Of a stretch of DNA of 64,000 nucleotides, positions 55,694 through 64,000 are shown piece after piece; positions within the stretch are counted from its first letter, which is position 1; each line of letters starts with the position of its first letter. Origin of the DNA: Catenuloplanes indicus (GTDB taxonomy: Bacteria > Actinomycetota > Actinomycetes > Mycobacteriales > Micromonosporaceae); the NCBI RefSeq assembly GCF_030813715.1, contig NZ_JAUSUZ010000001.1:6200001-6264000 (forward strand), given 5' to 3'. Below the pieces are notes generated by a model that was not told the origin of the DNA, ran no database searches, and saw only the letters and a program-made list of their open reading frames with translations. The translations under genes and the position numbers were made by a program.

Positions 55694-57148
55694 ATGGTGG
55701 GAGCCAATCCACAACCCGCTGCTCCGCGGACCCTGGCCGAAAAGGTCTGGGACGCCCACGTGGTGCGATCCGCCGAGGGTGAGCCCGATCTGCTATTCAT
55801 CGATCTCCATCTCCTGCACGAGGTGACCAGCCCGCAGGCGTTCGATGGACTGCGTCTCGCGGGGCGCGCGGTGCGGCGGCCGGACCTCACGCTGGCGACC
55901 GAGGACCACAACACCCCGACCGGGTACGCGGACCCGTCGTTCAACGCCCGCCGGGGCGACCTGATGACGATCCTCGACCCGACGTCGCGCACGCAGATCG
56001 AGACGCTGCGCAAGAACTGCGCGGAGTTCGGGGTGCGCCTGCACCCGCTAGGCCACGAGCAGCAGGGCATCGTGCACGTGATCGGGCCGCAGCTCGGCCT
56101 GACCCAGCCCGGCCTGACCATGGTCTGCGGTGACTCGCACACGGCCACGCACGGCGCGTTCGGCGCGCTGGCGTTCGGCATCGGCACCAGCGAGGTCGAG
56201 CACGTGCTGGCCACCCAGACGCTGCCGCAGGCTCGGCCGAAGACCATGGCGGTGACCGTGACCGGCGAGCTGAAGCCGGGCGTCACCGCGAAGGACCTGG
56301 TGCTGGCGCTGATCACCCAGGTCGGCACCGGTGGCGGCCGTGGCCACATCGTGGAGTACCGGGGCGAGGCCATCCGCAAGCTCTCCATGGAGGGCCGGAT
56401 GACCATCTGCAACATGTCCATCGAGTGGGGCGCCAAGGCCGGCATGATCGCGCCGGACGAGACCACGTTCGAGTACCTGAAGGGCCGGCAGTACGCGCCG
56501 ACCGGCACCGAGTGGGTCGAGGCCGTCGACTACTGGCGGAGCCTGGCCACCGACGAGGACGCGGTCTTCGACACCGAGGTGATCCTGGACGCGGACGCGA
56601 TCAGCCCGTTCGTCACCTGGGGCACGAACCCGGGCCAGGGCGTCGCGCTGGACGGCGTGGTGCCGAGCCCGGCCGACTTCGCCGGGGAGAACGAGCGGAC
56701 CGCGGCCGAGCGGGCGCTGGAGTACATGGACCTCACTCCCGGCACCCCGTTACGCGAGATCCCGGTGGACGTTGTCTTCGTGGGCTCGTGCACGAACGGG
56801 CGCCTGGAGGACCTTCGCGCCGCCGCGGACGTGCTGCGCGGCCACAAGGTGCACGACGACGTACGCATGATGATCGTCCCCGGCTCCGCCAAGGTGCGCG
56901 AGGCGGCCGAGGCGGAGGGGCTGGACAAGGTCTTCACGGAGGCGGGCGCGGAGTGGCGGTTCGCCGGCTGTTCCATGTGTCTGGGCATGAACCCGGACAC
57001 GCTCAAGCCCGGTGAGCGCTCGGCGTCGACCTCGAACCGCAACTTCGAGGGCCGGCAGGGCAAGGGTGGCCGTACCCACCTGGTGTCCCCGCCGGTCGCC
57101 GCCGCCACCGCCGTCAAGGGCCGGCTCGCGGCCCCCGCAGACCTGTAA
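55694..57148 (+). CDS. leuC: 3-isopropylmalate dehydratase large subunit
   Basis: 484 aa. Fe-S aconitase-type enzyme that isomerises 2- to 3-isopropylmalate with LeuD. Seen: [34 protein letters not shown], the cluster ligands FVGSCTNGR (one Cys) and [12 protein letters not shown] (two Cys), and the end [15 protein letters not shown]. Only 49 bp from ndgR, from which it diverges; leuD follows after 18 nt. Confidence 0.97.
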   Translation: MVGANPQPAAPRTLAEKVWDAHVVRSAEGEPDLLFIDLHLLHEVTSPQAFDGLRLAGRAVRRPDLTLATEDHNTPTGYADPSFNARRGDLMTILDPTSRTQIETLRKNCAEFGVRLHPLGHEQQGIVHVIGPQLGLTQPGLTMVCGDSHTATHGAFGALAFGIGTSEVEHVLATQTLPQARPKTMAVTVTGELKPGVTAKDLVLALITQVGTGGGRGHIVEYRGEAIRKLSMEGRMTICNMSIEWGAKAGMIAPDETTFEYLKGRQYAPTGTEWVEAVDYWRSLATDEDAVFDTEVILDADAISPFVTWGTNPGQGVALDGVVPSPADFAGENERTAAERALEYMDLTPGTPLREIPVDVVFVGSCTNGRLEDLRAAADVLRGHKVHDDVRMMIVPGSAKVREAAEAEGLDKVFTEAGAEWRFAGCSMCLGMNPDTLKPGERSASTSNRNFEGRQGKGGRTHLVSPPVAAATAVKGRLAAPADL

Positions 57149-57166
57149 CGAAGGGCCGACAACGCC

Positions 57167-57754
57167 ATGGAGAAGTTCACCGTGCACACCGGCTCCGCGG
57201 TACCGCTGCGGCGCTCCAATGTGGATACGGATCAGATCATTCCCGCTGTGTACCTGAAGAGGGTGACGCGGACGGGCTTCGAGGACGGTCTCTTCAGCGC
57301 CTGGCGCGAGGACCCGGCATTCGTGATGAACAATCCCGCCTATTCGTCCGCGTCGATCCTGGTCGCCGGCCCGGATTTCGGCACCGGGTCGTCCCGTGAG
57401 CACGCGGTGTGGGCCTTGCACAACTGGGGATTCCGCGCCGTGATCTCGCCGCGCTTCGGCGACATCTTCCGCGGCAACGCGCTCAAGGAAGGGCTGCTGC
57501 CGGTCGAACTGGACCAGGCCGCGGTCGAGTCGTTGTGGGACCTGGCGGAGCGGGACCCGGCCGCCCGGATCGTGGTGGACCTGACCGAGCGGCAGGTGCG
57601 GGCCGGTGACAGTGTCTGGTCGTTCCCGATGGACGACTTCAGCCGCTGGCGCCTGATGGAGGGCCTGGACGACATCGGCCTGACGCTCCGGCACCAGGAC
57701 GCGATCGCGGCGTACGAGGCGAAACGCCCGTCGTTCAAGCCGGCGCTCGCCTGA
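57167..57754 (+). CDS. leuD: 3-isopropylmalate dehydratase small subunit
   Basis: 195 aa. [44 protein letters not shown] and [17 protein letters not shown] are the LeuD hallmarks (substrate loop GTGSSREHA). Partner of leuC in the same operon. Confidence 0.97.
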   Translation: MEKFTVHTGSAVPLRRSNVDTDQIIPAVYLKRVTRTGFEDGLFSAWREDPAFVMNNPAYSSASILVAGPDFGTGSSREHAVWALHNWGFRAVISPRFGDIFRGNALKEGLLPVELDQAAVESLWDLAERDPAARIVVDLTERQVRAGDSVWSFPMDDFSRWRLMEGLDDIGLTLRHQDAIAAYEAKRPSFKPALA

Positions 57755-57812
57755 GCAAACCCGGCGGTACGCCGGGGAACCGGCGCCCGGAACCCCGATA
57801 ACTGCGGGACTT

Positions 57813-57875
57813 TCACCCCCGCGTGACCCCTGTTTGCCGCGCCGAGGCGCCGATTCGGGGGTCACGCGGGGGTGA
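57813..57875. repeat. 18-bp perfect inverted repeat upstream of hupB
   Basis: TCACCCCCGCGTGACCCC (57813-57830) and GGGGTCACGCGGGGGTGA (57858-57875), with a 27-nt spacer that itself holds a short GCGCCGAGGCGC palindrome. No T-run follows. It may terminate leuCD or serve as a large operator or cruciform for hupB. Confidence 0.85.
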
Positions 57876-57994
57876 TTCCGTTGCGACACAAGGACTTTTT
57901 TCCCACGGATGTTTGTATCTGCTGCTCCCAGGGCATACCGTGCGCGCAGAATCATTGTGTAACAGTCCATTCGCTTCATCGGGAGGGAAATCTC

Positions 57995-58687
57995 GTGAAC
58001 AAGGCCGAGCTCATCGAGGCGCTCGCCGCTCGCCTGGGAGACAAGAAGACGGCGACGGCGGCGCTGGACGCGGTTCTCGCGGAGGTTCAGAACGCGGTCA
58101 CCAAGGGCGACCGCGTCGCCATCACCGGCTTCGGAGTCTTCGAGAAGCGCGTGCGCGGTGCTCGAACAGCCCGCAATCCACGTACCGGCGAAGCGGTGAA
58201 GGTGAAGAAGACGTCCGTACCGGCCTTCCGGCCCGGCGCGGGCTTCAAGGAACTGGTCGCGAGCGGCAAGGTGCCGAAGGCGACCGCCGCCAAGAAGACC
58301 ACCGCCACGGCGGCGAAGACCACGGCGGCGAAGGCGACCACCGCCAAGGCCGCGCCGGCCAAGGCCGCCACCGCGACGAAGGCGACCGCGACCAAGGCGA
58401 CCGCCGCCAAGTCGACGGCGACCGCGGCGAAGAAGACGGCCGCCACCAAGGCCACCGCGGCCAAGGCCACCGCCACGAAGGCGACCGCCACGAAGGCGAC
58501 CGCGACCAAGACGGCCGCGGCTCCGGCGAAGACGACCGCGGCCAAGAAGACCGCCGCCACCAAGGCGACCGCGGCGACCCCGGCCACCCCGGCCAAGAAG
58601 ACCACCGCTACCAAGAGCGCGACCGCGACGAAGTCGGCTGCCAAGAAGGCGCCGGCCGCGAAGAAGACGGCCGCCAAGAAGCGCTGA
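57995..58687 (+). CDS. hupB: HU-type nucleoid protein with long Lys/Ala tail
   Basis: 230 aa from the GTG at 57995 with GGGAGGG 8 nt upstream; the ATG-like start at 57872 lies in the inverted repeat and is rejected. Residues 1-92 form a normal HU domain: [47 protein letters not shown] and [14 protein letters not shown]. The remaining ~135 residues are repeats built from KAT, KKT, AAK and TAAK, like histone H1 tails of mycobacterial HupB and streptomycete HupS. The tail condenses DNA. Closed by a 22-bp perfect hairpin. Confidence 0.95.
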   Translation: MNKAELIEALAARLGDKKTATAALDAVLAEVQNAVTKGDRVAITGFGVFEKRVRGARTARNPRTGEAVKVKKTSVPAFRPGAGFKELVASGKVPKATAAKKTTATAAKTTAAKATTAKAAPAKAATATKATATKATAAKSTATAAKKTAATKATAAKATATKATATKATATKTAAAPAKTTAAKKTAATKATAATPATPAKKTTATKSATATKSAAKKAPAAKKTAAKKR

Positions 58688-58711
58688 TCCCTGCCGAGAA
58701 GCACAAGGGAA

Positions 58712-58758
58712 ACGCCGAGGGCGCCTCACCCCGCACCGGGGTGAGGCGCCCTCGGCGT
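58712..58758. terminator. Bidirectional terminator between hupB and the MmpL gene
   Basis: Perfect 22-bp stem, arms 58712-58733 and 58737-58758, with a 3-nt loop; convergent genes on both sides. The right arm abuts the MmpL stop codon. Confidence 0.9.
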
Positions 58759-60728
58759 CAGGCCTCGCGCAGGCCGTACCGCAGGTGCAGCGCGCGCATC
58801 GGCCGCGGCGCCCACCAGTTCCAGCGGCCCAGCAACGTCATGGTCGCCGGCACGAGCAGCAGCCGGACCACCGTCGCGTCCAGCGCGACCGCCAGCACCA
58901 GCCCCAGCCCGATCTGTTTGATCGGCGCGAACCCGCCGGTCAGGAAGCCGGCGAACACCACCACCAGGAGCAGCCCGGCCGACGTGATGATGCGTCCGGT
59001 CTGCTGCAGCCCGGCCGCCACCGCGCGATCCGGCGCGTCCCCGGCCAGGTGCCGTTCCCGGATGCGGGAGAGCAGGAACATCTCGTAGTCCACGGACAGC
59101 CCGAACGCGATCGCGGCCACCAGCACCGGCACGGTCAGATTGGTGTCGTACAGCCGCTCGCTGCCGAGCAGCCCGGCGAAGTGGCCCTCCTGGAAGACCC
59201 AGACCACCACGCCGAGCGAGGCCGCGATGCTGAGCAGGTTGGTGAGCACCGCCTTGACCGGCAGCAGGATCGAGCCGGTGAACGCGAACAGCAACGCCAG
59301 CGTGCCCAGCGCGACCAGCCCGGCCGCGATCGGCGCGCGCTCGCCCAGCATCGTGCGGTAGTCGGCCAGCCGCGCACCCTGGCCCGCCACCTGGAAACCC
59401 TGCGCGCGCAGCGTGGCCACCGCGTCCTGGGTGCTCTCCGACGACGCCCGTTCCGCCGGGAACGCCCGCACGACGCCGTCCGCCGCATCGGTGCGCGCGA
59501 CGCCCGGAACGGCTGCGATCCGCGCCTCGTCCGCCGCGGACGCGGGCACCAGCAACGGCTCCGGGCCGTGCAGCGACGGGAAGTCCCGGGCCAGCGCCTC
59601 GTCCAGCGCGCGGGTCGCGGACGCGGCCGGCAGCGAGCGCGAGTCCCCGGTCCCGATGGTCAGGCCCGCGACCGGCAGCGCCAGCACCACCAGCACGGCC
59701 GCGGCACCGGCCAGCGTGAGCAACGGCCGCCGCTGCACCCGGGCCGCGAGCCGCGCGAGCACCCGTCCACCGGACGCGGCCGCCGGTGGGATCCGGTGAC
59801 CCCACAGGGCGAGCATCGCGGGCAGCAGCGTCACCGCGGCCAGCATGTTGACCAGCACCACACCGGACGCGGCCAGGCCCAGTGAGCGCAGGAACGGGTC
59901 CGGGAACACCATCAGCCCGGCCAGCGCGACCGCCACGGTCAGGCCGGTGAACAGCACGGTCCGGCCCGCGGTCGCGGACGCGCGCCGCACCGCGCCGGGC
60001 ACGGCCTGATCCACCGCGCGCTCCTCCCGGAACCGGCTCACCAGCAGTAGTGCGTAATCCACGGCCAGCCCCATGCTGAGCATCGTGGTCACCTGCACCG
60101 CGTAGACGGAGACGTCCGTGACCAGGCTGAACAGGTAGAGCAGACCGAAGTTGGCGGCGATCCCGACGATCGCCACGATCAGCGGCAGCCCGGCCGCGAG
60201 CAGGCTGCCGAACACCACCAGCAGCAGCACCAGCACCACCGGCAGACTGACCAGTTCCGCGCGCTGCACGTCCGCCCGTGCCTGGTCGTTGTACTCGGCG
60301 GTGGTCAACGGCCCGCCGGAGACCACGACGTCGGTGGCCGGCACGGCCCGCAGGATCGCGGCCGCGCGTTCCGCGGCGTCGCCGTCCGACACCACAGAGA
60401 TCAACACCACCGAGGGGGTACGGGCCGCGGGCACCGGGCCGTCCACCGAGGCCACGCCGTCGAGCGCGCGGACCGCCGTCACCGCGTCCGCCACCGCCGG
60501 CGCGGACGCGCCGGCGATGACCGCGGTGATGGACTCCGGCACCGGGTGTACGGCGTCGAGCCGCTCCTGCACGACGGCGGACTCGCTGCCCGGCACGGTG
60601 CCGACCTCCGGGCTCAGCCGGCTGAACAGCCCGGTCGCGGCCACGACGCCGGCGACGAGCACCGCGGCCCAGAAGACGATGGTGAGCACGGGGCGGCGCA
60701 CGGCGGCCCCGGACAGGAGAGCAAGCAT
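58758..60728 (-). CDS. MmpL/RND-family transporter
   Basis: 656 aa with about 12 membrane spans in the 1+5+1+5 pattern of the family and two extracytoplasmic loops. Conserved GLAVDYALLLVSRFREER and GLSVDYEMFLLSRIRERH (proton-relay Asp-Tyr pairs), plus SGAAVRRPVLTIVFWAAV at the N-terminus. Short compared with lipid-exporting mycobacterial MmpLs, like Streptomyces members of 650-750 aa. Expected to export a lipid or drug-like molecule. Located after a two-component system on the same strand, 60 nt from the regulator stop, so it is its likely target. Confidence 0.9.
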   Translation of the reverse strand: MLALLSGAAVRRPVLTIVFWAAVLVAGVVAATGLFSRLSPEVGTVPGSESAVVQERLDAVHPVPESITAVIAGASAPAVADAVTAVRALDGVASVDGPVPAARTPSVVLISVVSDGDAAERAAAILRAVPATDVVVSGGPLTTAEYNDQARADVQRAELVSLPVVLVLLLVVFGSLLAAGLPLIVAIVGIAANFGLLYLFSLVTDVSVYAVQVTTMLSMGLAVDYALLLVSRFREERAVDQAVPGAVRRASATAGRTVLFTGLTVAVALAGLMVFPDPFLRSLGLAASGVVLVNMLAAVTLLPAMLALWGHRIPPAAASGGRVLARLAARVQRRPLLTLAGAAAVLVVLALPVAGLTIGTGDSRSLPAASATRALDEALARDFPSLHGPEPLLVPASAADEARIAAVPGVARTDAADGVVRAFPAERASSESTQDAVATLRAQGFQVAGQGARLADYRTMLGERAPIAAGLVALGTLALLFAFTGSILLPVKAVLTNLLSIAASLGVVVWVFQEGHFAGLLGSERLYDTNLTVPVLVAAIAFGLSVDYEMFLLSRIRERHLAGDAPDRAVAAGLQQTGRIITSAGLLLVVVFAGFLTGGFAPIKQIGLGLVLAVALDATVVRLLLVPATMTLLGRWNWWAPRPMRALHLRYGLREA

Positions 60729-60788
60729 GCACCGCAGATTTCCGGTCGGGGGCCTGGTCCCGGATCGCCGCCGGGAGTGGTCCCGCGC

Positions 60789-61475
60789 TCAGCCGGGAGA
60801 GTGACGTCCCGGCACGACCAGCCCGGACTCGTAGGCCAGGACCACCGCCTGCACTCGGTCGCGCAGGCCCAGCTTGGTCAGCAGGTTGCTCATGTGCGTC
60901 TTGACCGTGTGCTCGGTGACGTGCAGCCGCGCCGCGATCTCCGCGTTGGACAGGCCCTGCGCGACCAGCCGCAGCGAGTCCGTCTCGCGCGCGGTCAGCG
61001 ACGCCAGCGCGGTCGCCCAGCGCCCGGCCGGGCCGGCCGGTGCGCCGCCGCGCCCGGCCATGTCCGCGATCAGCCGGCGGGTGACGCTCGGTGCCAGCAG
61101 CGAGTCACCGCCCGCGATCGTGCGCACCGCGCTGACCAGTTCGGCCCGGCGCATGTCCTTGAGCAGGAAGCCGCTGGCCCCGGCGTGCAGCGCGTCGTAG
61201 ACGTACTCGTCCAGGTCGAACGTGGTCAGCATCAGCACCCGCGCGTCGGTGGCCGCGCAGATCTCCGCGGTTGCCTCGATGCCGTTCTTCCGCGGCATGC
61301 GCACGTCCATCAGCACCACGTCCGGGCGCAGCGCCAGCGCGGCCCGGACCGCCTCGTTGCCGTCACCGGCCTCGCCGACCACCGCGATGTCCGGCTGCGC
61401 GTCCAGGATCACGCAGAAGCCGTCCCGCACCAGCGCCTGATCGTCCGCGACCAGCACCCGCAGCTCCGCGCTCAC
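60789..61475 (-). CDS. NarL/LuxR-type response regulator
   Basis: 228 aa from the GTG at 61475. Receiver: VADDQALVRDGF, phospho-Asp in VVLMDVRMPRKNG, Lys in FLLKDM. LuxR HTH: LTARETDSLRLVAQGLSNAEIAARL and EHTVKTHMSNLLTKLGLRDR. Paired with the histidine kinase upstream (147 nt gap) and followed by the MmpL transporter. Confidence 0.95.
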   Translation of the reverse strand: MSAELRVLVADDQALVRDGFCVILDAQPDIAVVGEAGDGNEAVRAALALRPDVVLMDVRMPRKNGIEATAEICAATDARVLMLTTFDLDEYVYDALHAGASGFLLKDMRRAELVSAVRTIAGGDSLLAPSVTRRLIADMAGRGGAPAGPAGRWATALASLTARETDSLRLVAQGLSNAEIAARLHVTEHTVKTHMSNLLTKLGLRDRVQAVVLAYESGLVVPGRHSPG

Positions 61476-61622
61476 CGGGACCGCCCGCCATCCGCCGCGG
61501 ACGGCCGCCCGGCCCGGCCCGCGCCGCGCCCGCCGGGCACGCCCGGAGCCGGGCACGCCGAGCCGCGTGCAGCCGGGCCGCCCCGCCGGAGTGTGCACCG
61601 GGGCCAGGCTCGGCGTCGTTCG

Positions 61623-62948
61623 TCAGCCACGGGCGGCCTCAGCCCGGCCGCCGGCCCGCCCCACGGCCGAGTCACCGTCGGTGGAACCGGCCCGGCCGAC
61701 GGCCTCCCGCTCAGCCGGCTCGGCGGTATCAGCGCTCCCCCGCCCGGTAGGGCCGATGACAGCGGCGGGCGCCGGGTCCTGCGGCGGACCGGCGGCCGGT
61801 CCGGGGACGGAAGCGGGGGAGTGCCGCCGCTCCGGAGCGGCCAGCGGCATCGTGGCGGTCACCGTGAAGCCGCCGCTCCCGGCCGTACCCGCGCTGAACG
61901 TCCCGCCGCACGCCGAGACGCGCTCGCGCATGCCGATCAACCCGTGTCCCGCCGGGTCCCCGGCACTCGCGGCACCGCGGCCGTCGTCGGTGATCTCGAC
62001 CCGCAGCGACGCCGCCGACCAGGTCAGATCGATCCTGGCCGCGGCCGCCCCGGCGTGCCGGATGACGTTGGTCAGCGACTCCTGCACCACGCGGTAGACC
62101 GCGACTGCGACCTCGGCCGGCACCGCCGCACGCTCGCCGTGCTCGGTGACCCTGACCGCCAGCCCGGCCTCCCGCGCCCGCGCGGCCAGCGCGGGAACGG
62201 CGTCCAGCCCGGGTTGCGGCGCACGGTCGTCCGGGCCGCCGCGGAGCACGCCGAGCGCGCGGCGCAGCTGGGTGAGCGCGTCGCGGGCGGTGCCGGAGAT
62301 CGCGTCGAACGCGCGCGCGGCCCGGTCCGGATCGCGGTGTACCAGCAGCGGCCCGGCCTCGGCCTGCACCGCGATCATGCTGATCGAGTGGGCCAGGATG
62401 TCGTGCATGTCGCGGGCGATCCGCTCGCGCTCGCGGGCGGCCACCGCGGCCCGCTCCTCCGCGTGCCGCAGCGCGCGCTCCTCCAGCAACGCGATCCGGT
62501 CCCGGCGGGCCCGGGCGCCGGTGCCGAGCGCGAACGCGGCCACGAAGACGCTGCTGGACGTGAGCACCGAGCCGACCGGCTTGTCCAGTGTCTGCTGGGT
62601 GAAGACCAGCCCGGCCACCGTGCCGGCGACCAGCACGGCGCGCGCCGCGAACGGGCTCGCTGCGGCGACCGTGTAGGTGGCGACCAGCTGCCCGTACGGC
62701 CAGTCGATGAAGCCGTGCACCGCGATCAGCCCGATCGAGCCGGCCCCGCAGACCGCGGCGACCGGGAACGGCGCCCGCTGCCGCCAGACCAGCGGCAGCG
62801 CGGAGACCGCGGCGAAGACGAGCACGATCGGCCGCGGGTCCTCGACCGCGCCGTGCCCGCCGATGGTCAGCAGGAAGCAGGCGATCGCGACCGCCGCGTC
62901 CACCGCCGCCGGATTGCGCCTCGCCCGCGCCTTGGCCCGCTCCCACAC
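61623..62948 (-). CDS. Sensor histidine kinase (HisKA_3 type)
   Basis: 441 aa from the GTG at 62948 (VWERAKARARRNPAAVDAAV). Four to six membrane segments in the first ~160 residues, then the dimerisation helix with the phospho-acceptor His in RERERIARDMHDILAHSISM, and a HATPase domain with VVQESLTNVIRHAG (N box), DDGRGAA and GLIGMRERV (G boxes). The last ~50 residues are Pro/Ala-rich and probably disordered. Kinase of the pair that precedes the MmpL gene. Confidence 0.93.
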   Translation of the reverse strand: MWERAKARARRNPAAVDAAVAIACFLLTIGGHGAVEDPRPIVLVFAAVSALPLVWRQRAPFPVAAVCGAGSIGLIAVHGFIDWPYGQLVATYTVAAASPFAARAVLVAGTVAGLVFTQQTLDKPVGSVLTSSSVFVAAFALGTGARARRDRIALLEERALRHAEERAAVAARERERIARDMHDILAHSISMIAVQAEAGPLLVHRDPDRAARAFDAISGTARDALTQLRRALGVLRGGPDDRAPQPGLDAVPALAARAREAGLAVRVTEHGERAAVPAEVAVAVYRVVQESLTNVIRHAGAAAARIDLTWSAASLRVEITDDGRGAASAGDPAGHGLIGMRERVSACGGTFSAGTAGSGGFTVTATMPLAAPERRHSPASVPGPAAGPPQDPAPAAVIGPTGRGSADTAEPAEREAVGRAGSTDGDSAVGRAGGRAEAARG

Positions 62949-62989
62949 GCACGCAGTATCCGCCGTACGGCCGGGTGCGCGCCTCCCTC

Positions 62990-63955
62990 TCAGGAGCGAG
63001 ACGACGCCTGGACCACGCGGGAGTCGGACGGCAGGAGACGGTCCCAGCCGATCAGCCGGTCGCCGGCGAAGGCGAGCAGCCAGCCGGTCCCCTTCGGGCT
63101 GTGGAAGTCGCGCGGTGTGCCCTGCCCGGCCACCCGGCACAGCGCATCCGGGATGATCTTGCCCTGGCTGCAGACCACGACCGGCTCACCGGCCGCGGCC
63201 AGCGCGCGGATCCGCTCGGCCGCGACCTCGTGCCGCTGCTCGGGCCGGTCGCCGGAGCGCGGCTCGTCGAACGACGCGTCCACCTCGACCGGCAGGTCCA
63301 CGGCAGCGGCCAGCGGCGCCAGCGTCTGCTGGCAGCGCCGCGGCGACGCGGAGATCAGCCGTTGCGGGCCGAGGTGCGCGCACAGCTCGGCCAGCTCGCG
63401 GGACTCCAGCGCACCCGCCTCGTCCAGCGGCCGGGCCGAGTCCGCGCCGGGCCAGGCCTCGCGGCGACCGGCGTGCCCGTGCCGGACCACGGCCAGCACG
63501 GCGGTGATCGGCGGCAGTGCGGCGAACGCGTCGACCACCCGGCCGTCGTGCGGATAGCTGAGCAGCTTCCGGGCCTCCGGGACCGGCAGCCAGCGCAGGT
63601 CGTCGACCTCCGCGTTCGGCGTGAACGGGCCGGCCTCGACGTCCGGGCGGGGCCGCATCGACCAGTACTCGACCAGTTTCGCGGCGTCCCGGGTCTCGTA
63701 CCGGATGGCGGGCAGGCGGACCTGGGGGACCGCCGGTACCGCGGTCTCCTCGCCGACCTCGCGCACGGCCGCGGTCAGCGGGTGCTCGCCCGGGTCCAGC
63801 TTGCCCTTGGGCAGCGACCAGTCGTCGTACTTCGGACGGTGGATCAGGCAGATCTCCGGTCCGCCGGCGGCCGGGCGCCACAGGACGCCGCCGGCCGCCC
63901 GCACGGTTCTCAGCGCAGCCAAGCGGTCTTCTTCGGTCGTACCGCGTTCTCCCAC
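62990..63955 (-). CDS. Nudix hydrolase fused to a histidine phosphatase (MutT1-like)
   Basis: 321 aa. N-terminal Nudix domain with GKLDPGEHPLTAAVREVGEE (G-x5-E-x7-REV-x-EE) after the SLPKGKLD lead. C-terminal histidine phosphatase with the RHG site VVRHGHAGRR and later SPRRCQQTL. This fusion is that of mycobacterial MutT1, which hydrolyses 8-oxo-(d)GTP to the diphosphate and can act on diadenosine polyphosphates. All catalytic residues are present. It could sanitise oxidised nucleotides. Confidence 0.9.
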   Translation of the reverse strand: MGERGTTEEDRLAALRTVRAAGGVLWRPAAGGPEICLIHRPKYDDWSLPKGKLDPGEHPLTAAVREVGEETAVPAVPQVRLPAIRYETRDAAKLVEYWSMRPRPDVEAGPFTPNAEVDDLRWLPVPEARKLLSYPHDGRVVDAFAALPPITAVLAVVRHGHAGRREAWPGADSARPLDEAGALESRELAELCAHLGPQRLISASPRRCQQTLAPLAAAVDLPVEVDASFDEPRSGDRPEQRHEVAAERIRALAAAGEPVVVCSQGKIIPDALCRVAGQGTPRDFHSPKGTGWLLAFAGDRLIGWDRLLPSDSRVVQASSRS

Positions 63956-64000
63956 GCCGCGGGGAATGCCCCGCGAACGGCGTGGATAACCGCGCGTTCC

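Overview
This window comes from the chromosome of a high-GC actinomycete. The general style is Micromonosporaceae-like: a branched-chain amino-acid (BCAA) gene neighbourhood with ilvB-ilvN-ilvC, serA, leuB, ilvE, cimA, ndgR and leuC-leuD; a HU protein with a long Lys/Ala tail; GTG starts; XRE/DUF397 pairs; and an actinomycete integrative element. The genus is an inference from this style, not from a marker gene.

Layout. 1-20.2 kb is mostly amino-acid biosynthesis: ilvD (cut by the window edge), a membrane GGDEF-EAL protein, an attenuator-like leader then ilvBNC, a mannosyl-3-phosphoglycerate synthase, serA, an ApbE-like gene, leuB, ilvE, a block of reverse-strand genes (SDR, MmyB-type regulator, tyrosine phosphatase, PRC-barrel, AhpD), and cimA behind its own Ile-codon leader. 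20.3-29.3 kb holds paired paralogues (two membrane endonuclease/exonuclease/phosphatase-fold proteins, two M16 peptidase subunits, two secreted DUF4360 proteins), a lone receiver domain, a decayed pectate lyase and an NmrA-like protein.

30,192-51,669 is a complete integrated element of about 21.5 kb, with both attachment sites visible. It has a large serine integrase at the left end, a reverse-strand replication/transfer operon (small protein, FtsK/TraB-like ATPase, RepSA-like HUH initiator, two hypotheticals, one with a PD-(D/E)XK-like motif), an XRE/DUF397 pair, a DivIVA-like protein, a radical SAM plus CYTH operon opposite an XRE regulator, a type I restriction-modification operon (hsdR-hsdS-hsdM) and a HEPN-like protein. 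It has split a host gene of the family usually annotated as 3-methyladenine DNA glycosylase: 44 codons remain at the right end and 241 at the left end. The element also carries a complete, divergent copy of that gene. The copy sits just inside the right attachment site, in the same orientation, and starts 4 nt after the stop of the reading frame that runs in from the host N-terminal stub. It appears placed to be expressed from the disrupted gene's own promoter. The crossover core is altered in this copy. I regard this as the most interesting system in the window.

51.8-64 kb returns to the host chromosome: a GNAT acetyltransferase, an FAH-family hydrolase, tRNA-Gln and tRNA-Glu, a 1.4 kb non-coding stretch dominated by an 18-bp minisatellite, ndgR divergent from leuC-leuD, hupB, an MmpL transporter with a two-component system, and a Nudix/histidine-phosphatase fusion. 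The BCAA genes together cover the steps from pyruvate to Ile, Val and Leu except leuA and the threonine deaminase, which are not in the window; cimA gives a threonine-independent route to 2-oxobutyrate.
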